From: Medicago truncatula
Lineage: Eukaryota > Streptophyta > Magnoliopsida > Fabales > Fabaceae
DNA length: 64,000 nucleotides
Reading direction: 5' to 3'
Assembly (NCBI RefSeq): GCF_003473485.1
Contig: NC_053049.1
Span: 7,254,001 to 7,318,000 of the forward strand
In this document: positions 11,213 through 21,602 of the stretch, in pieces
Numbering within the stretch: the stretch's first letter is position 1
Layout of the letters: every line of letters begins with the position of its first letter
Notes under the pieces: generated by a model
The model's input: only the letters and a program-made list of their open reading frames with translations
What the model was told of the DNA's origin: nothing
Database searches by the model: none
Program-made: the position numbers and the translations under genes

Positions 11213-11355
11213 TACGTCATAATCGTAGTCGCAGCGCACATGCGTACGCATGCGCGGGTGCGTGTTTTATGGACACACATCTCATGTGAAACATTTGCAG
11301 CGGATTTTGTTTCCACACGTAAATATCTTTTGCTGAGGTTTTTCACACGGAAGAA
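11213..11355 (+). repeat. CG-rich dispersed repeat, copy 2
   Basis: Second copy of the 10322-10473 repeat, with the same CG-rich head and the conserved body ending tgctgaggtttttcac. A related CG-rich head occurs near 568-603. Confidence 0.75.
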
Positions 11356-11399
11356 GTATAGAATTATTTTTATTTCATTCTATTATGCTCAACATGATT

Positions 11400-13290
11400 A
11401 TTTTATTTCATCAGATTTCTACAACAACAGATGTTGAACTCCCTACTTCATGACCAAATTTAGAAGGAGACAGTTTCAATTTTAATTTTGCGAAAGGGAG
11501 TGATTTGAGCATGGAACCTGCTCGTACTCCACCCTTAACTAAACTTAATTTTTCTTCCTAGCAAACAAGATTTTTTTGGAAGGGGATGCAGATTTTGACA
11601 TACTTAAAGCAAAATATATTTATGCAAGTACCTCCTCCAAGAAAGATAGATTGTCTTTCAAAATGTATTAAATAAACACATGAGTGGGGTTATTGGTTTT
11701 GAACTTCATTGTGCTCGTAGAAATAATGAGTTATTGGCGATTAGGCCGTGTAGAAATCATGCCTGTGACAAGAACAATGATTGTAAATTTGTGGGATCTT
11801 GTGGAATTTAACTTGAATGGCTTCTGTAATATGTATTTGTAATCCGCAATGAGTTGATTAATAATGAAAATGCATTTCATGTTAATGTCAATATATATTA
11901 AGTTGGATGCACTGTCACTATGTATAATTTTTAAATAGTTTTTCAATGTAGTTCCTAAATTTGTGACGTTAATGTCATTGAATATTATCAAATTGAATAG
12001 ACATTTAGATTTTTTTAGTTTCAAATATCATATTAACAAACAATTTTTTTTTATAGAGATCAATGATACAAATTTAAATTAAGAGAGTAATGTTAAAAAT
12101 TGTCTTGAACAACCAAAGTCATTTGAGTATTATTTTTGTAAAGTTCAGAACACACCAAGATGAAAAAGAGAGAAAATATCACGAAGGAAGGAAATGAATG
12201 AATAAAACCTGTTTCACGTAAATAAAATATATCTGCTTCATCATTCTTTTGATAGATTCTGAGTAAAAGAAGAACAATTTGTTTGTTGGGGAAATCCTTG
12301 GGAGGGATTTGTATTCTCTATTTTCTTTTATGTTTTGTACCCTCATAAAATTTTCAATATACCTCACACTGCGTCTAAAGGGATTAAGTCTAATGTCGGT
12401 TGTTAATTTATAAAGATGTGAATTTTATTCTAAGGTATTTAGGAAAAATATGTTTGGTTAACTTTATAATATTCCTAGAACCATGAAAATAGGGATTATA
12501 ATAGGTAACTATTTACGAATTTATTCCCATCTCCATGGGAACTTTATTCCCACCATTTTTCTTGGGAAAATTTTTCTATCCTAGGAACACTTTATATCCG
12601 GAATAAAATTTAGTAAACTTGTAACAAACATAGGCATATATATTCCTATCATTTTATTTTTGAAAATCAACAAATATAACTTGAAACAAACACACCCTTA
12701 GTATTTTTAGGCAAGTGCATTATACATATTTACTAACTACTATTAATAAATGTAATTTAGTAAAAGAAATTTGATGTGTAGACGAAGTGACAAATACCAA
12801 ATCACACACACCGAATCATTTACTTATTCTATCTATCACATTACGTCTCTCAACACCCCCCCCCCCCCCCCCAATCCCCTCTATTTCTTCCAATTGTCCT
12901 TTCATTTTTTTCTCCCATTCCTTGCCCTCTAAACTCGCAAACAATGCCTAAGGATCTTGCTCTTTCCATTCGTCGTCTACAATTAGTTTCTGTCGTGTTA
13001 TAATTTTTTTACATTGCACTCGTTACAACAGCTTTGATTTCATAAGGTTTTCTAAGAGATTTAAGCACTTTTTTTTCCAGAGAGACTTAAGAACTTTTAT
13101 GTATAAGATGTTAATGTGTTGTGTTGGCAAAACCATTGAGATTAGATTAGATCAAATTAAGAACCATATCATCCTCTTATATTATTAAAATGAAAATTCA
13201 AATAATAATAACATAAAAAACGTAACACACATGTGTTTTATTGCTGACATATCTCATCTTATTAATTTAAAACAAACATAGAAGTGGATG
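11400..13290. other. Intergenic DNA with a run of 17 C
   Basis: No gene recognised. A homopolymer of 17 C lies at 12856-12872. Sequence around 12380-12700 has the AT-rich, partly self-complementary look of a degraded small transposon, but no clean ends were found. Confidence 0.6.
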
Positions 13291-13308
13291 ATTCATAAGC
13301 TACCAATC

Positions 13309-13947
13309 CTAGCCACTGCCACCAAACACACCCTTAAGCATCATAATTGGTGCAGCATCAAGAAGAGTAGTCTTTTGAATTGTGGAAGTTGGTAAGTTGT
13401 TACCAAATAACAAAGGACTAATTACATGTATGCTAGGGTTTGAGCTACTAAAAGCAGCATAAGCAATAGCATTTCCATCACCAGAGTTAAATTGAAAATG
13501 CAATAGTCCTATTGGAAAAACCCAAACATCACCAGGATTAAGAATTTTCACCAAAAGTTTTGTAGGTGTGATGAATCCAACAGTAATTTGACCTTGAATA
13601 ACGATTAGTAATTCAGTTGCATCAGGATGAGTGTGCATTGGTACACTTCCATTTATACCAATATCTATTCTTGCTGCAGATAACTTATGTCCATTGAGAC
13701 CTGCTAAATTACTGACATTTACCGAGGTTAATCCAACTTTAAAAGGGTTTGCTGTGTTTCCAGCAGCTGCTAAGCTAGAGTACATGAAATCATCCGCTGT
13801 TACAAATTTTTCTGATTTGCATGGATAGCCTGAAGGGGTGTCTGATGTAAGAAATAAGTTTGCTACACAGAAATCATCAGAATCAATAGCATTGGTGGTA
13901 AATGAGATTAGGGCAAAAAAGAAAAGAACAATTTGGATCATCTTCAT
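13309..13947 (-). CDS. Germin-like protein, ABP19-type cupin (GLP1)
   Basis: Single-exon gene for 212 residues, a normal length for germin-like proteins. An N-terminal signal peptide (MKMIQIVLFFFALISFTTNA) is followed by the mature start IDSDDFCVAN and the second conserved Cys in GYPCKS. The metal-binding cupin motif 1 is intact (HTHPDATELLIVIQG: two His, one Glu), as is motif 2 (NPGDVWVFPIGLLHF, with the third His). The product is expected to be a secreted, oligomeric, Mn-binding apoplastic protein. Relatives include auxin-binding ABP19/20 proteins and some superoxide dismutases; activity cannot be told from sequence. It is divergently placed against three related plus-strand copies. A TATA box lies at 13993-14001. 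Confidence 0.93.
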   Translation of the reverse strand: MKMIQIVLFFFALISFTTNAIDSDDFCVANLFLTSDTPSGYPCKSEKFVTADDFMYSSLAAAGNTANPFKVGLTSVNVSNLAGLNGHKLSAARIDIGINGSVPMHTHPDATELLIVIQGQITVGFITPTKLLVKILNPGDVWVFPIGLLHFQFNSGDGNAIAYAAFSSSNPSIHVISPLLFGNNLPTSTIQKTTLLDAAPIMMLKGVFGGSG

Positions 13948-13992
13948 CTTTGAAATTTGTGTGTGGGATGAGAGAATAATGAGATTGGTTTG

Positions 13993-14001
13993 CTATTTAT
14001 A
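13993..14001 (-). promoter_or_regulatory. TATA box of GLP1
   Basis: On the minus strand this reads TATAAATAG, 46 bp upstream of the ATG. The same TATAAATAGCAAA context precedes GLP4 at 19971, so the promoters are paralogous. Confidence 0.75.
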
Positions 14002-14150
14002 ATGTATTAATATTCATACAAGGTGTGTGTTTAGAGCCTTAGCTTGCTTAGTAGCTGTAAAATGTAATAGCTAGTAATAGTTTTCTTAAGGCAACGTAAC
14101 CTTAGAGTCATCTTGCATGAATGTAAGCTGTTCAGAAATAAATAAATAAA

Positions 14151-14465
14151 GGCTTAATTGCACTTTTGGACCCCTATCTTTCCAAAAGTTGCGGTTATGG
14201 ACCCCTAACTAATTTAAATACAAAACAGCCCCCTATGTTTTGATTCTTTGGCAGTTTTGGACCCCCAAGACAAAAAAAACATAAAAAATTTGACACGTGG
14301 CACCTCACTTAGGGTGCCACGTCAACGTTGACCGAGTCAACAATGGACTGGGGGTCCAAAACTGCCAAAGAATCAAAACATAGGGGGCTGTTTTGTATTT
14401 AAATTAGTTAGGGGTCCATAACCGCAACTTTTGGAAAGATAGGGGTCCAAAAGTGCAATTAAGCC
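14151..14465. mobile_element. Mutator-type MITE, almost fully palindromic (315 bp)
   Basis: Begins ggcttaattgcacttttgg and ends with its reverse complement. The two arms match nearly throughout (about 140 bp each), around a centre with cacgtggca / tgccacgt. Flanked by the perfect 9-bp duplication ataaataaa (14142-14150 and 14466-14474). It has no coding capacity. It lies between the divergent GLP1 and GLP2, in their shared upstream region. Confidence 0.93.
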
Positions 14466-14879
14466 ATAAATAAATGCCTATCTGTCTATATAACTAACTT
14501 ATACCAACCTATCTATGCACCTATTTCTATTTATTTATAACTAATTTAATATGAGTTCAACATAATCTAAATTTGTTTTGAATTCTTTTAATAATGCTTT
14601 TACTGATATTCTTACGTAAGAATAAAATTAGATTATTATGATTTACTTATACCATACATATTTCTTTCAAGTATTAAATGCATATAAGTTTTCTTCTAAA
14701 CAAATTAACATATCTTACCCTATCGTATCTTGAATTTTAAAAATTTGACATTTCTCTATCGTTTCGCACCCACACTCGTACTCTGTATCCAGATTTCATA
14801 GCTCTAAGTTTAGTTGTTGTGGAGTATATTTTATCGGTATGCAACCTAAAGCTCAATGTATCTATCATTTCATTGACAC

Positions 14880-14888
14880 TATAAATGG
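14880..14888 (+). promoter_or_regulatory. TATA box of GLP2
   Basis: TATAAATGG, 48 bp before the GLP2 ATG, in the same position and context as the TATA boxes of the other germin-like copies. Confidence 0.7.
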
Positions 14889-14935
14889 CAAACCAACCCC
14901 CTTATATTCTCTTATTCCAAATCGAATTTTGAAAG

Positions 14936-15571
14936 ATGAGGATCATTTACATTACTCTTTTCTATTTTTCTCTTCTCTTATCATATGCCTCTTATGCTAC
15001 TTCAGTCAATGATTTCTGTGTTGCAGACTTACAGCTTCCAAATACCCCTTCAGGCTATCCATGCAAGTCAGAAACAAATGTAACAGTGGATGATTTTTTA
15101 TTCTCCGACTTTGTACCTAGAAACACAATAGACCCTTTTAATGTTAGATTAACCACTGCATTCGTCACTAGTTTACCAGGTCTTAATGGACTTGGTATCT
15201 CCGCAGCAAGGGGGGACTTTGGCTTAAATGGAACTGTTCCAATGCATTTTCATCCTGATGCAAATGAATTGCTTATCGTAGTTAAAGGCCAGTTAACTGC
15301 TGGATTTATTACACCAACAAAAGTTGATTTGAAAACTGTTAAACCTGGTGATAGTTTAGTTATTCCAAAAGGACTTTTACATTTTGGAGTTAACACTGAT
15401 GTTGGAAATGCTATTGCTTCTGCTTTTTTCAGTAGCTCAAACCCTAAAATGGAAATACTTGATTATCTATTATTTGGCAACGATTTATCAACTTCAATAA
15501 TCGCAAACCCAACTTTACTTGATGTGTCACAAATTATTAAGCTTAAGGCTCAGTTTCGTGGCAGTGGCTAA
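14936..15571 (+). CDS. Germin-like protein, ABP19-type cupin (GLP2)
   Basis: Single-exon gene for 211 residues. A hydrophobic signal peptide (MRIIYITLFYFSLLLSYASYA) precedes the mature part, beginning TSVNDFCVADLQLP. Cupin motif 1 is MHFHPDANELLIVVKG and motif 2 is KPGDSLVIPKGLLHF, with all three His and the Glu in place. A potential N-glycosylation site (NGT) precedes motif 1. It is closest to the truncated copy at 17308, with which it shares coding sequence and 3' flank (both followed by 'cttatgaatccacttctatgttt'-like sequence), so those two are recent duplicates. A secreted apoplastic protein is expected. Confidence 0.93.
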   Translation: MRIIYITLFYFSLLLSYASYATSVNDFCVADLQLPNTPSGYPCKSETNVTVDDFLFSDFVPRNTIDPFNVRLTTAFVTSLPGLNGLGISAARGDFGLNGTVPMHFHPDANELLIVVKGQLTAGFITPTKVDLKTVKPGDSLVIPKGLLHFGVNTDVGNAIASAFFSSSNPKMEILDYLLFGNDLSTSIIANPTLLDVSQIIKLKAQFRGSG

Positions 15572-16129
15572 GATTTCTTATGAATCCACTTCTATGTTTG
15601 CTCCAAATTTAGTTATGTCAACAATATGTATGTGTTTGGTTTTTGTGTTTTTATGTCAATTTTCATTTTATTTAATAAAGCAAGAGAGTATAGTATGGTT
15701 CCTAATTTTTACATTGTATCAACGGTTTTTATCTTTACCAACCATTTGCATGTCATCAAGACTCGATATTAAGGAGCTAGGATTTTTTCTTTTTAAACAA
15801 AAAGGGAGCAAATGGAAGCCCATTTGCTAACCCATAGATAGACTAAACGTAAAAAGTACAAGCAACTGGGGGCGTAAACCTGATCCAGTGGATTAGGCAT
15901 GCATTTTAACCAGGAACATGAATTGGGAATTTTTCGCCTAGTAATAATGTACCATAAATTCAATGACTTGGCATTGCGACATTTAGGTATGTTGTATTAT
16001 TATGTCCAGTACTTATTGTTTGACAGATTAAAAACACCCTTAGTAGCATAATCCACTGTTAACTGTAATAATTAGCCATCATGCATGTATTAAATATATT
16101 CGACTTTTATATTTGTTGATAGCGATGTC
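15572..16129 (+). other. 3' flank of GLP2, no further gene
   Basis: Probable 3' UTR, with an AATAAA-like signal (ttaataaagc) near 15671. No other gene or clear repeat was recognised before the LINE fragment. Confidence 0.6.
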
Positions 16130-16511
16130 AAAGTGGACCGCCAAATTCGACCAAAGTTTTAGACTTTTTTGGAAGTTGCTTCTTCATAGGGTTCCTAGCC
16201 ACCAAAATATCTTTCGTTGTAGGTTTATCCTTGATTTGAGTGGCTTATCATGTGTGTTTTGTGGGGTATTAGTGGAGTACGTTAGGTGATCACTTTATGT
16301 CATTTGTGATTTCGTTTTCAAGGTGTGGTATAGTGTTTGTAGCTGGTTAGGTTGAGAATTGGTTTTTTCTCTGAATTTGGCAGGGCTTTTCACAGTTTTT
16401 TGGTCTATAAGCGACAAGTCTAAGATTTAGGTTTGATTTTGGTCAAACATTTTGTTTTGTAGTCCATATAGAAGGTTTGTAATGACCTTAATTTTTTTAG
16501 GAAGGCAACAG
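16130..16511 (+). mobile_element. LINE (L1-type) 3' fragment
   Basis: Conceptual translation shows pieces of the zinc-binding tail common at the end of plant L1 reverse transcriptases: WKLLLHRVPSHQNIF, then CVFCG, then FVFKVWYSVCSWLG. The coding frame is interrupted by stops and frame changes, so it is a dead fragment. It is cut off on the right by the LTR sequence at 16512. Confidence 0.7.
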
Positions 16512-17307
16512 TGTTGGAACAAAATTCAATTTTTACAATGTCTCTGAAGTTTTGATGATAACAAAGTATTGAAGAACTATTTTATATGCTAATATATGTT
16601 TAAGTGTGCACGACCATAGATTAAAATTCATCAAGGTCTGAACATGTATGAGAGCATCAGAAGCACAAGTAAATTTGAAAACTTAGATTAGATCCTGAAG
16701 AAGCTTGACCTGACTCTTAAGGCTATCAGACTCTGAAGGATAGAAGACTCTGAGTCTTCTATCCTTCAGAGGCATAACAAAGTAAATTTGAAAACTTAGA
16801 TTAGATCCTGAAGAAGCTTGACCTGACTCCGAAGGTCATCAGACTCTGAAGGATAGAAGACTCTGAGGATTTGCAAACACTCTGAAGGACATGTCATACT
16901 TTGTCTTCTTCTCAAGATGTCCCTATCAGACTCAGATAGTACAGTTTTTCTTCTTCTGAATCATGTGCTAAGTCAAATTCAAGGACAAAAGGAATGAAAC
17001 AGATAATTCTATTTGCAGCAATAGATTTTGAATGTCTTTTCAAATGGTATTAACCATATCATGCAACATTCCAACATCTTGATTTGATTGCTTCTCAAGG
17101 ACTCTTAATACGCTGACACTTCTCCAACGTCTCTCAAATCCTTCCTTATATAAGAAGTTAAAGACTTGAAACATAACAAGACTCTGCAATTTTAACTTGG
17201 GCCCTTACTTTGTCAAATTTTGAAGTGCATAAACACTTAAGAATTTCTTACTAAGTTCAGATCTTAGAAAATTCTAAGAGTCATACTATGTTTTGAAGTT
17301 GATTACA
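16512..17307 (+). mobile_element. LTR fragment, copia-like, with internal duplication
   Basis: Begins tgttggaacaaaattcaat and contains 'gttttgatgataacaaag', a phrase I associate with copia (SIRE/Maximus-like) LTRs. It includes a TATA-like ttatataagaag near 17150. A roughly 125-bp internal segment (containing gatcctgaagaagcttgacc) is present twice. It abuts germin-like coding sequence at 17308 with no target duplication visible, so a deletion or rearrangement followed insertion. No internal retroelement region remains. Confidence 0.65.
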
Positions 17308-17894
17308 CCTCTTATGCTACTTCTGTCAATGATTTCTGTGTGGCAGATTTACAGCTTCCAAACACTCCTTCAGGCTATCCATGCAAGTCAGAAACAAATG
17401 TAACAGCAGATGATTTTGTGTTCTCTGGCTTTGTACCCGGAAGCACAATATTAGACCCTTTTAATGTTACATTAACCACTGCTTTTGTTACTAGTTTACC
17501 AGGTCTTAATCGACTTGGTTTCTCTGCAGCAAAGGGAGACTTTGGTATAAATGGAACTGTTCCAATGCACTTTCATCCTGATGCGACTGAATTGCTTATC
17601 ATAGTTGAAAGCCAATTAACTGCTGGATTTATTACACCGGCAAAAGTTTATTTGAAAATTGTTAAACATGGTGATATTGTAGTTTTTCCAAAAGGACTTT
17701 TGCATTTTTTAGTTAACACTGGTGTTGGAAAAGCTGTTATTTTTGCTGCTTTAAGTAGCACAAATCCCACCATGCAAATACTTGATTATCTATTATTTGG
17801 CAACGATTTATCAACTTCAATAATTGCAAACACTACTTTACTTGAAGTGTCACAAATTATGAAGCTTAAGGCTCAGTTTGATGGCCGTGGCTAA
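17308..17894 (+). pseudogene. Germin-like copy lacking its promoter and signal peptide (GLP3)
   Basis: Homology to GLP2 begins abruptly at 17308 (cctcttatgctacttctgtc), inside the signal-peptide codons. The promoter, ATG and most of the signal sequence are replaced by the LTR fragment. From there a continuous open frame runs to the normal stop: NDFCVADLQLP, MHFHPDATELLIIVES, then KHGDIVVFPKGLLHF. Cupin metal ligands are kept, but the usual Gly after motif 1 is Ser and the Pro of the PGD turn is His. Without a start and signal peptide it is unlikely to yield a secreted protein, unless the LTR supplies a new 5' exon. Confidence 0.85.
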
Positions 17895-18535
17895 GATTGC
17901 TTATGAATCCACTTCTATGTTTGTTCCAAATTTAGTTATGTCGGCAATAAACTTATGTATGTGTTTCGTTTTTTTGTTTTTATGTCGATTTTCATTTTTT
18001 AATAAAGCAAGAGAAAAGTAGGGTTCTTAATTTCTTATATTATATATCAACTGTTTTTATTTTTACCATCAATTTAATTTAATTTGCACTAGATTTAGAC
18101 CCACCTGTTGCGCGTGCATGAGTTTGTCATGTCCTCTTTCTCTGACTCTTCCTAACTAATTTCGACTTTTTGGGTATCATCTTCCTTTAAATCCACTTCC
18201 TTACTTGTTGGATGTGGTGGTGAGATGGAGAAAAAGTTACTCTTGACATGGTAGAAGAAGACACAAAACCAGCAACTGTAAAACTCTTCAGCCATTAAGA
18301 AGATTCTACAGTAATAACAAAGACAATTGAAATGAAATACTTTTAATGGCTACCTATGTTTAGCAGAATGCATTATCATATGCTCATGTGGTGGCATATA
18401 TGCAATATATCAATTAGCTTAAGATATTCAAAATTTACTGCAACTGCAACATAAGATGTGATTTTACTAAGCTCTTCTTGATATAGTATGTAAAAATGAT
18501 GCTAATCACCAATTTGAATACCAGAAACAAGATCT
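17895..18535 (+). other. 3' flank of GLP3, otherwise unremarkable
   Basis: The first 110 bp parallel the GLP2 3' UTR. The remainder has no recognised gene or repeat. Confidence 0.6.
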
Positions 18536-18543
18536 CTCCTGAA

Positions 18544-18832
18544 TAGGGTTGGGAATAGGCCAGGCCGGCCTAAAGGGGCCTATGGCCTGGCTTGTTTAAG
18601 CCTAGCCTAGCCTGTTTATTAAAAAGACTAGGCTTAGGCTTTTTAGTGACTTTAATAGTAAGTAGGCCTGTAAATAGGCTTTCAGGTCAGGCCAGACATT
18701 TAAATAGGCCAGGACAGGTCAAAAAAATAGGCCTATGAAAGGCCATATGCCAGGCTCAGGCCTGCAAATTTTTTCGTAGGCTAGGCTCAGGCCTATTAAA
18801 GTCTGGCCTGGCCTGGCCTATTCCCAACCCTA
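18544..18832. mobile_element. hAT-type MITE (289 bp)
   Basis: Terminal inverted repeats TAGGGTTGGGAATAGGCCAG at both ends, with a perfect 8-bp target duplication ctcctgaa (18536-18543 and 18833-18840). Both features fit the hAT superfamily. The interior is full of AGGCCT/GGCCTG-type short motifs in both orientations. It has no coding capacity. Confidence 0.93.
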
Positions 18833-18849
18833 CTCCTGAATCAAATATA

Positions 18850-19970
18850 TATTTGTTGAAGTCAAATTGAACAATTACAACTAGTCTGGATAAATGAAAT
18901 AAGTAACCATGAGTGGGAAGAGGGATTATAATGAACATTGAACGAAACTTTTTCTATTACATACTTGAAAGCAGACTTGACGACGTTATTGAATAGAGGA
19001 GGGGGCGACTTTTTGAAAAATCGAGAGGGTGTGAATGTTTTTAAAGAAACTTTAGGGGATATCAATATATTTCTCCTTTTTTACTATTATTTGTGTTTGA
19101 ATTATTCTATTGCATTAAATTGCAAAGAAATATAGTCCCTGAAAAATGTATTTGTACCATAATCTCAAATTATTATGCACAAAAAAAAAAGTTAGAGATC
19201 AAACCATTGAGTACTTGGTTAAGAGACCTAAATCCCTTAACATTTGGAGCAATTCATCGTTGATACAATTAATTTAAAGAAACTCTTGCTTACATCCATA
19301 GGAATTTTGATCCCCCTATATGTCACTACATACAATGAATAAATCAAACTTGAAGTTTTTCGTCAACTTGTTCTTGTTTTGCCTTGGTGGAATTACCTCA
19401 TATAAAATTAATATTAAAATTATTATATACATCATATATATACTTATATAGAGTGTGAGACTCGTAAACTTGCATCAAACTACATCAAAAAAACAACCAA
19501 AAAAATATATCCAAAACATCAAAAAACACGCTTCAAATTGTAAATGGATGTGTCCCAATTCTAGAATTTGAACGCCAAAAACATGCTTCAAATTCTTAAA
19601 ATTTTGACATAGTCACTTTTGGAAAAGCGAGTGCACGTGAGACATGTGGAGAGGTGAAAAATTCTCGAAAAGAATTGAATTAAAAAGAGGTTCATATTAG
19701 AACGCGAAATATATATAGGGTGGGGGAGAAGTGTAGGTAGGGGATAAGGAATTCACTTGTTTTCAAGCATGTTATTAAGATGCTTGGATCATTTTAAAAC
19801 AAGGGTCTAGCAAGCCAAACTATTTAGCCATACCAAAATTGGCATTTGGAAACATTAATTAATAGAAATAGATACATAGATAGGTTGGTATAAATTAGTT
19901 ACATAGATAGTACATTCATAGAAATTAAGCAAGCTACAAGGCTATATGCACCTTGTAAGAATATTAACAC
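18850..19970 (+). other. Intergenic and upstream region of GLP4
   Basis: No gene recognised. The last 130 bp (tacatagatagg...caagctac...gcaccttgtaagaatatta) match the upstream region of GLP1, marking a shared promoter block. Confidence 0.6.
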
Positions 19971-19980
19971 TATAAATAGC
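19971..19980 (+). promoter_or_regulatory. TATA box of GLP4
   Basis: TATAAATAGC, 55 bp before the ATG. The surrounding ccttgtaagaatattaacac is shared with the GLP1 promoter. Confidence 0.75.
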
Positions 19981-20025
19981 AAAGCTATCTATTATTCTCT
20001 TATCCCACATCCAAAATATTTAAAG

Positions 20026-20664
20026 ATGAAGATGATTCAAATTATTCTTTTCTTTTTAGCTCTTATCTCATATACCTCAAATGCTATTGATTCTGATGAT
20101 TTCTGTGTAGCAGACTTATCGTTTCCAGACACCCCTTCGGGCTATCCATGCAAGTCGGAAAACAATGTAACAGCTGATGATTTTGTATTCTCTGGCTTAA
20201 ATATAGCTGCAAACACGTCGACAAACTCTTTTAAAGTTGCATTTACCACTGTAAAAGTCGATAAGATACCAGGTCTCAATGGACTTGGTATCTCTGTAGC
20301 AAGAATAGATCTTGGCTTCAATGGAAGTGTACCAATGCACACTCATCCTGGTGTAGGCGAATTTATAATCGTCATTCAAGGTCAAATGACTGCTGGATTT
20401 ATCACACCTAAAAAAGTTTTTATGAAAACTCTTAATCCTGGTGATGTTTGGGTTTTTCCAACAGGACTTTTGCATTTTATTCTTAACACTGGTCCTGGAA
20501 ATGCTGTTGCTTATTCTGCATATGCTAGCTCAAATTTCAACACTCATTTAACTGATTTTTTGTTATTTGGTAACAACTTATCAACTTCCACGGTTCAAAA
20601 GACTACTTTTGTTGATCCTGCACAAATTATGAAGCTTAAGGTTAATTTTGGTGGTAGTGGCTAG
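20026..20664 (+). CDS. Germin-like protein, ABP19-type cupin (GLP4)
   Basis: Single-exon gene for 212 residues, most similar to GLP1 (near-identical signal peptide MKMIQIILFFLALISYTSNA and mature start IDSDDFCVAD). Cupin motif 1 reads MHTHPGVGEFIIVIQG and motif 2 NPGDVWVFPTGLLHF, so the three His and the Glu ligand are kept. An N-glycosylation site (NGS) precedes motif 1. A secreted Mn-binding cupin of the cell wall is expected. Sharing both promoter and coding sequence with GLP1, it probably arose from the same ancestor by inverted duplication, while GLP2 and GLP3 form a second pair. Confidence 0.93.
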   Translation: MKMIQIILFFLALISYTSNAIDSDDFCVADLSFPDTPSGYPCKSENNVTADDFVFSGLNIAANTSTNSFKVAFTTVKVDKIPGLNGLGISVARIDLGFNGSVPMHTHPGVGEFIIVIQGQMTAGFITPKKVFMKTLNPGDVWVFPTGLLHFILNTGPGNAVAYSAYASSNFNTHLTDFLLFGNNLSTSTVQKTTFVDPAQIMKLKVNFGGSG

Positions 20665-20730
20665 GATTGGTTGCTTATGAATCATCCACTTCTATCTTTG
20701 TTTTAAATTAATAAGTTATGTCAGCAATAA

Positions 20731-20926
20731 AAACACATGTGTGTTATGTTTTTATGTTTTTATTATTTCAATTTTCATTTTAATAATACAAGAGGATGGT
20801 ATGGTTCTTAATTTCTTATTATTTCAATAAAAACATAACACACATGTGTGTTATATTTTTATGTTTTTATTATTTCAATTTTCATTTTAATAATACAAGA
20901 GGATGGTATGGTTCTTAATTTCTTAT
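20731..20926 (+). repeat. 107-bp tandem duplication in the GLP4 3' region
   Basis: The unit beginning cacatgtgtgttat (20734 and 20841) and ending ggttcttaatttctta is present twice with a period of 107 bp. It begins about 65 bp after the stop codon, so it lies in or just beyond the 3' UTR. Confidence 0.92.
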
Positions 20927-20929
20927 CTA

Positions 20930-21602
20930 ATCTCAATGGTTTTCCCTACATAATACATAGACATAGTTGCATACATATATCCACCTATATAAGCATATAT
21001 TTATTGATTATGAATGTGACACTAAAAAGATTTTGCATCTCATGTAGTAATCTCATTGTTATTTTTATTAAATGGTCAATGTTGATAATTAATTAGTTTT
21101 TTCTCCTTTGTTCGAGTTTGAACTCAAGACTTCCAACTCCTTATTGTTAGCTCAAACTAGTTGAGATATCCAACCCCTGGTATAATCATCTCGTATTATA
21201 TATCTTACATCATAAATAAATAAACAAATAAATAAAGGAAAAGAGAAATGATATTTGTACATCCACTTTATAACAACTTTCTCTCTCATACTCACATTAT
21301 GTTTTTATTCTCTCTCTTCCTTTTTCTCTCTCCATTGTTTTTACCAATGAAAAGTGAGAAAAAATAATTTGTACCAAAAGTTATCTAAAATGGTTGTTCA
21401 AATATCACTACTGAAAGGAAAATTATACAAATGTGACACAGAATTCTGTGACAGCAGGGACATGCTGGGAATCTAATAAATAAATTACTAACAAATTTAA
21501 GATATATGGTTTACATTGTTTATAAGCAAAATTAATGTTTGGCGAAGTGGTTGAATATAATTGTTAAGAACAAATATCATAATCTCCACATAAATAATTA
21601 TA
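20930..21602. other. Intergenic DNA, no gene recognised
   Basis: AT-rich, with a CT-rich patch near 21280-21340. No domain-bearing frame and no clean repeat borders. Confidence 0.6.

Noticed and set aside
10246-11437. Two small ORFs with similar translations as a duplicated gene
   Set aside because: Similarity extends through non-coding sequence and the frames have no domain; treated as a dispersed repeat.
16720-16870. Direct repeats resembling a CRISPR-like or satellite array
   Set aside because: Only two copies of one unit inside an LTR fragment; a local duplication in a plant genome.
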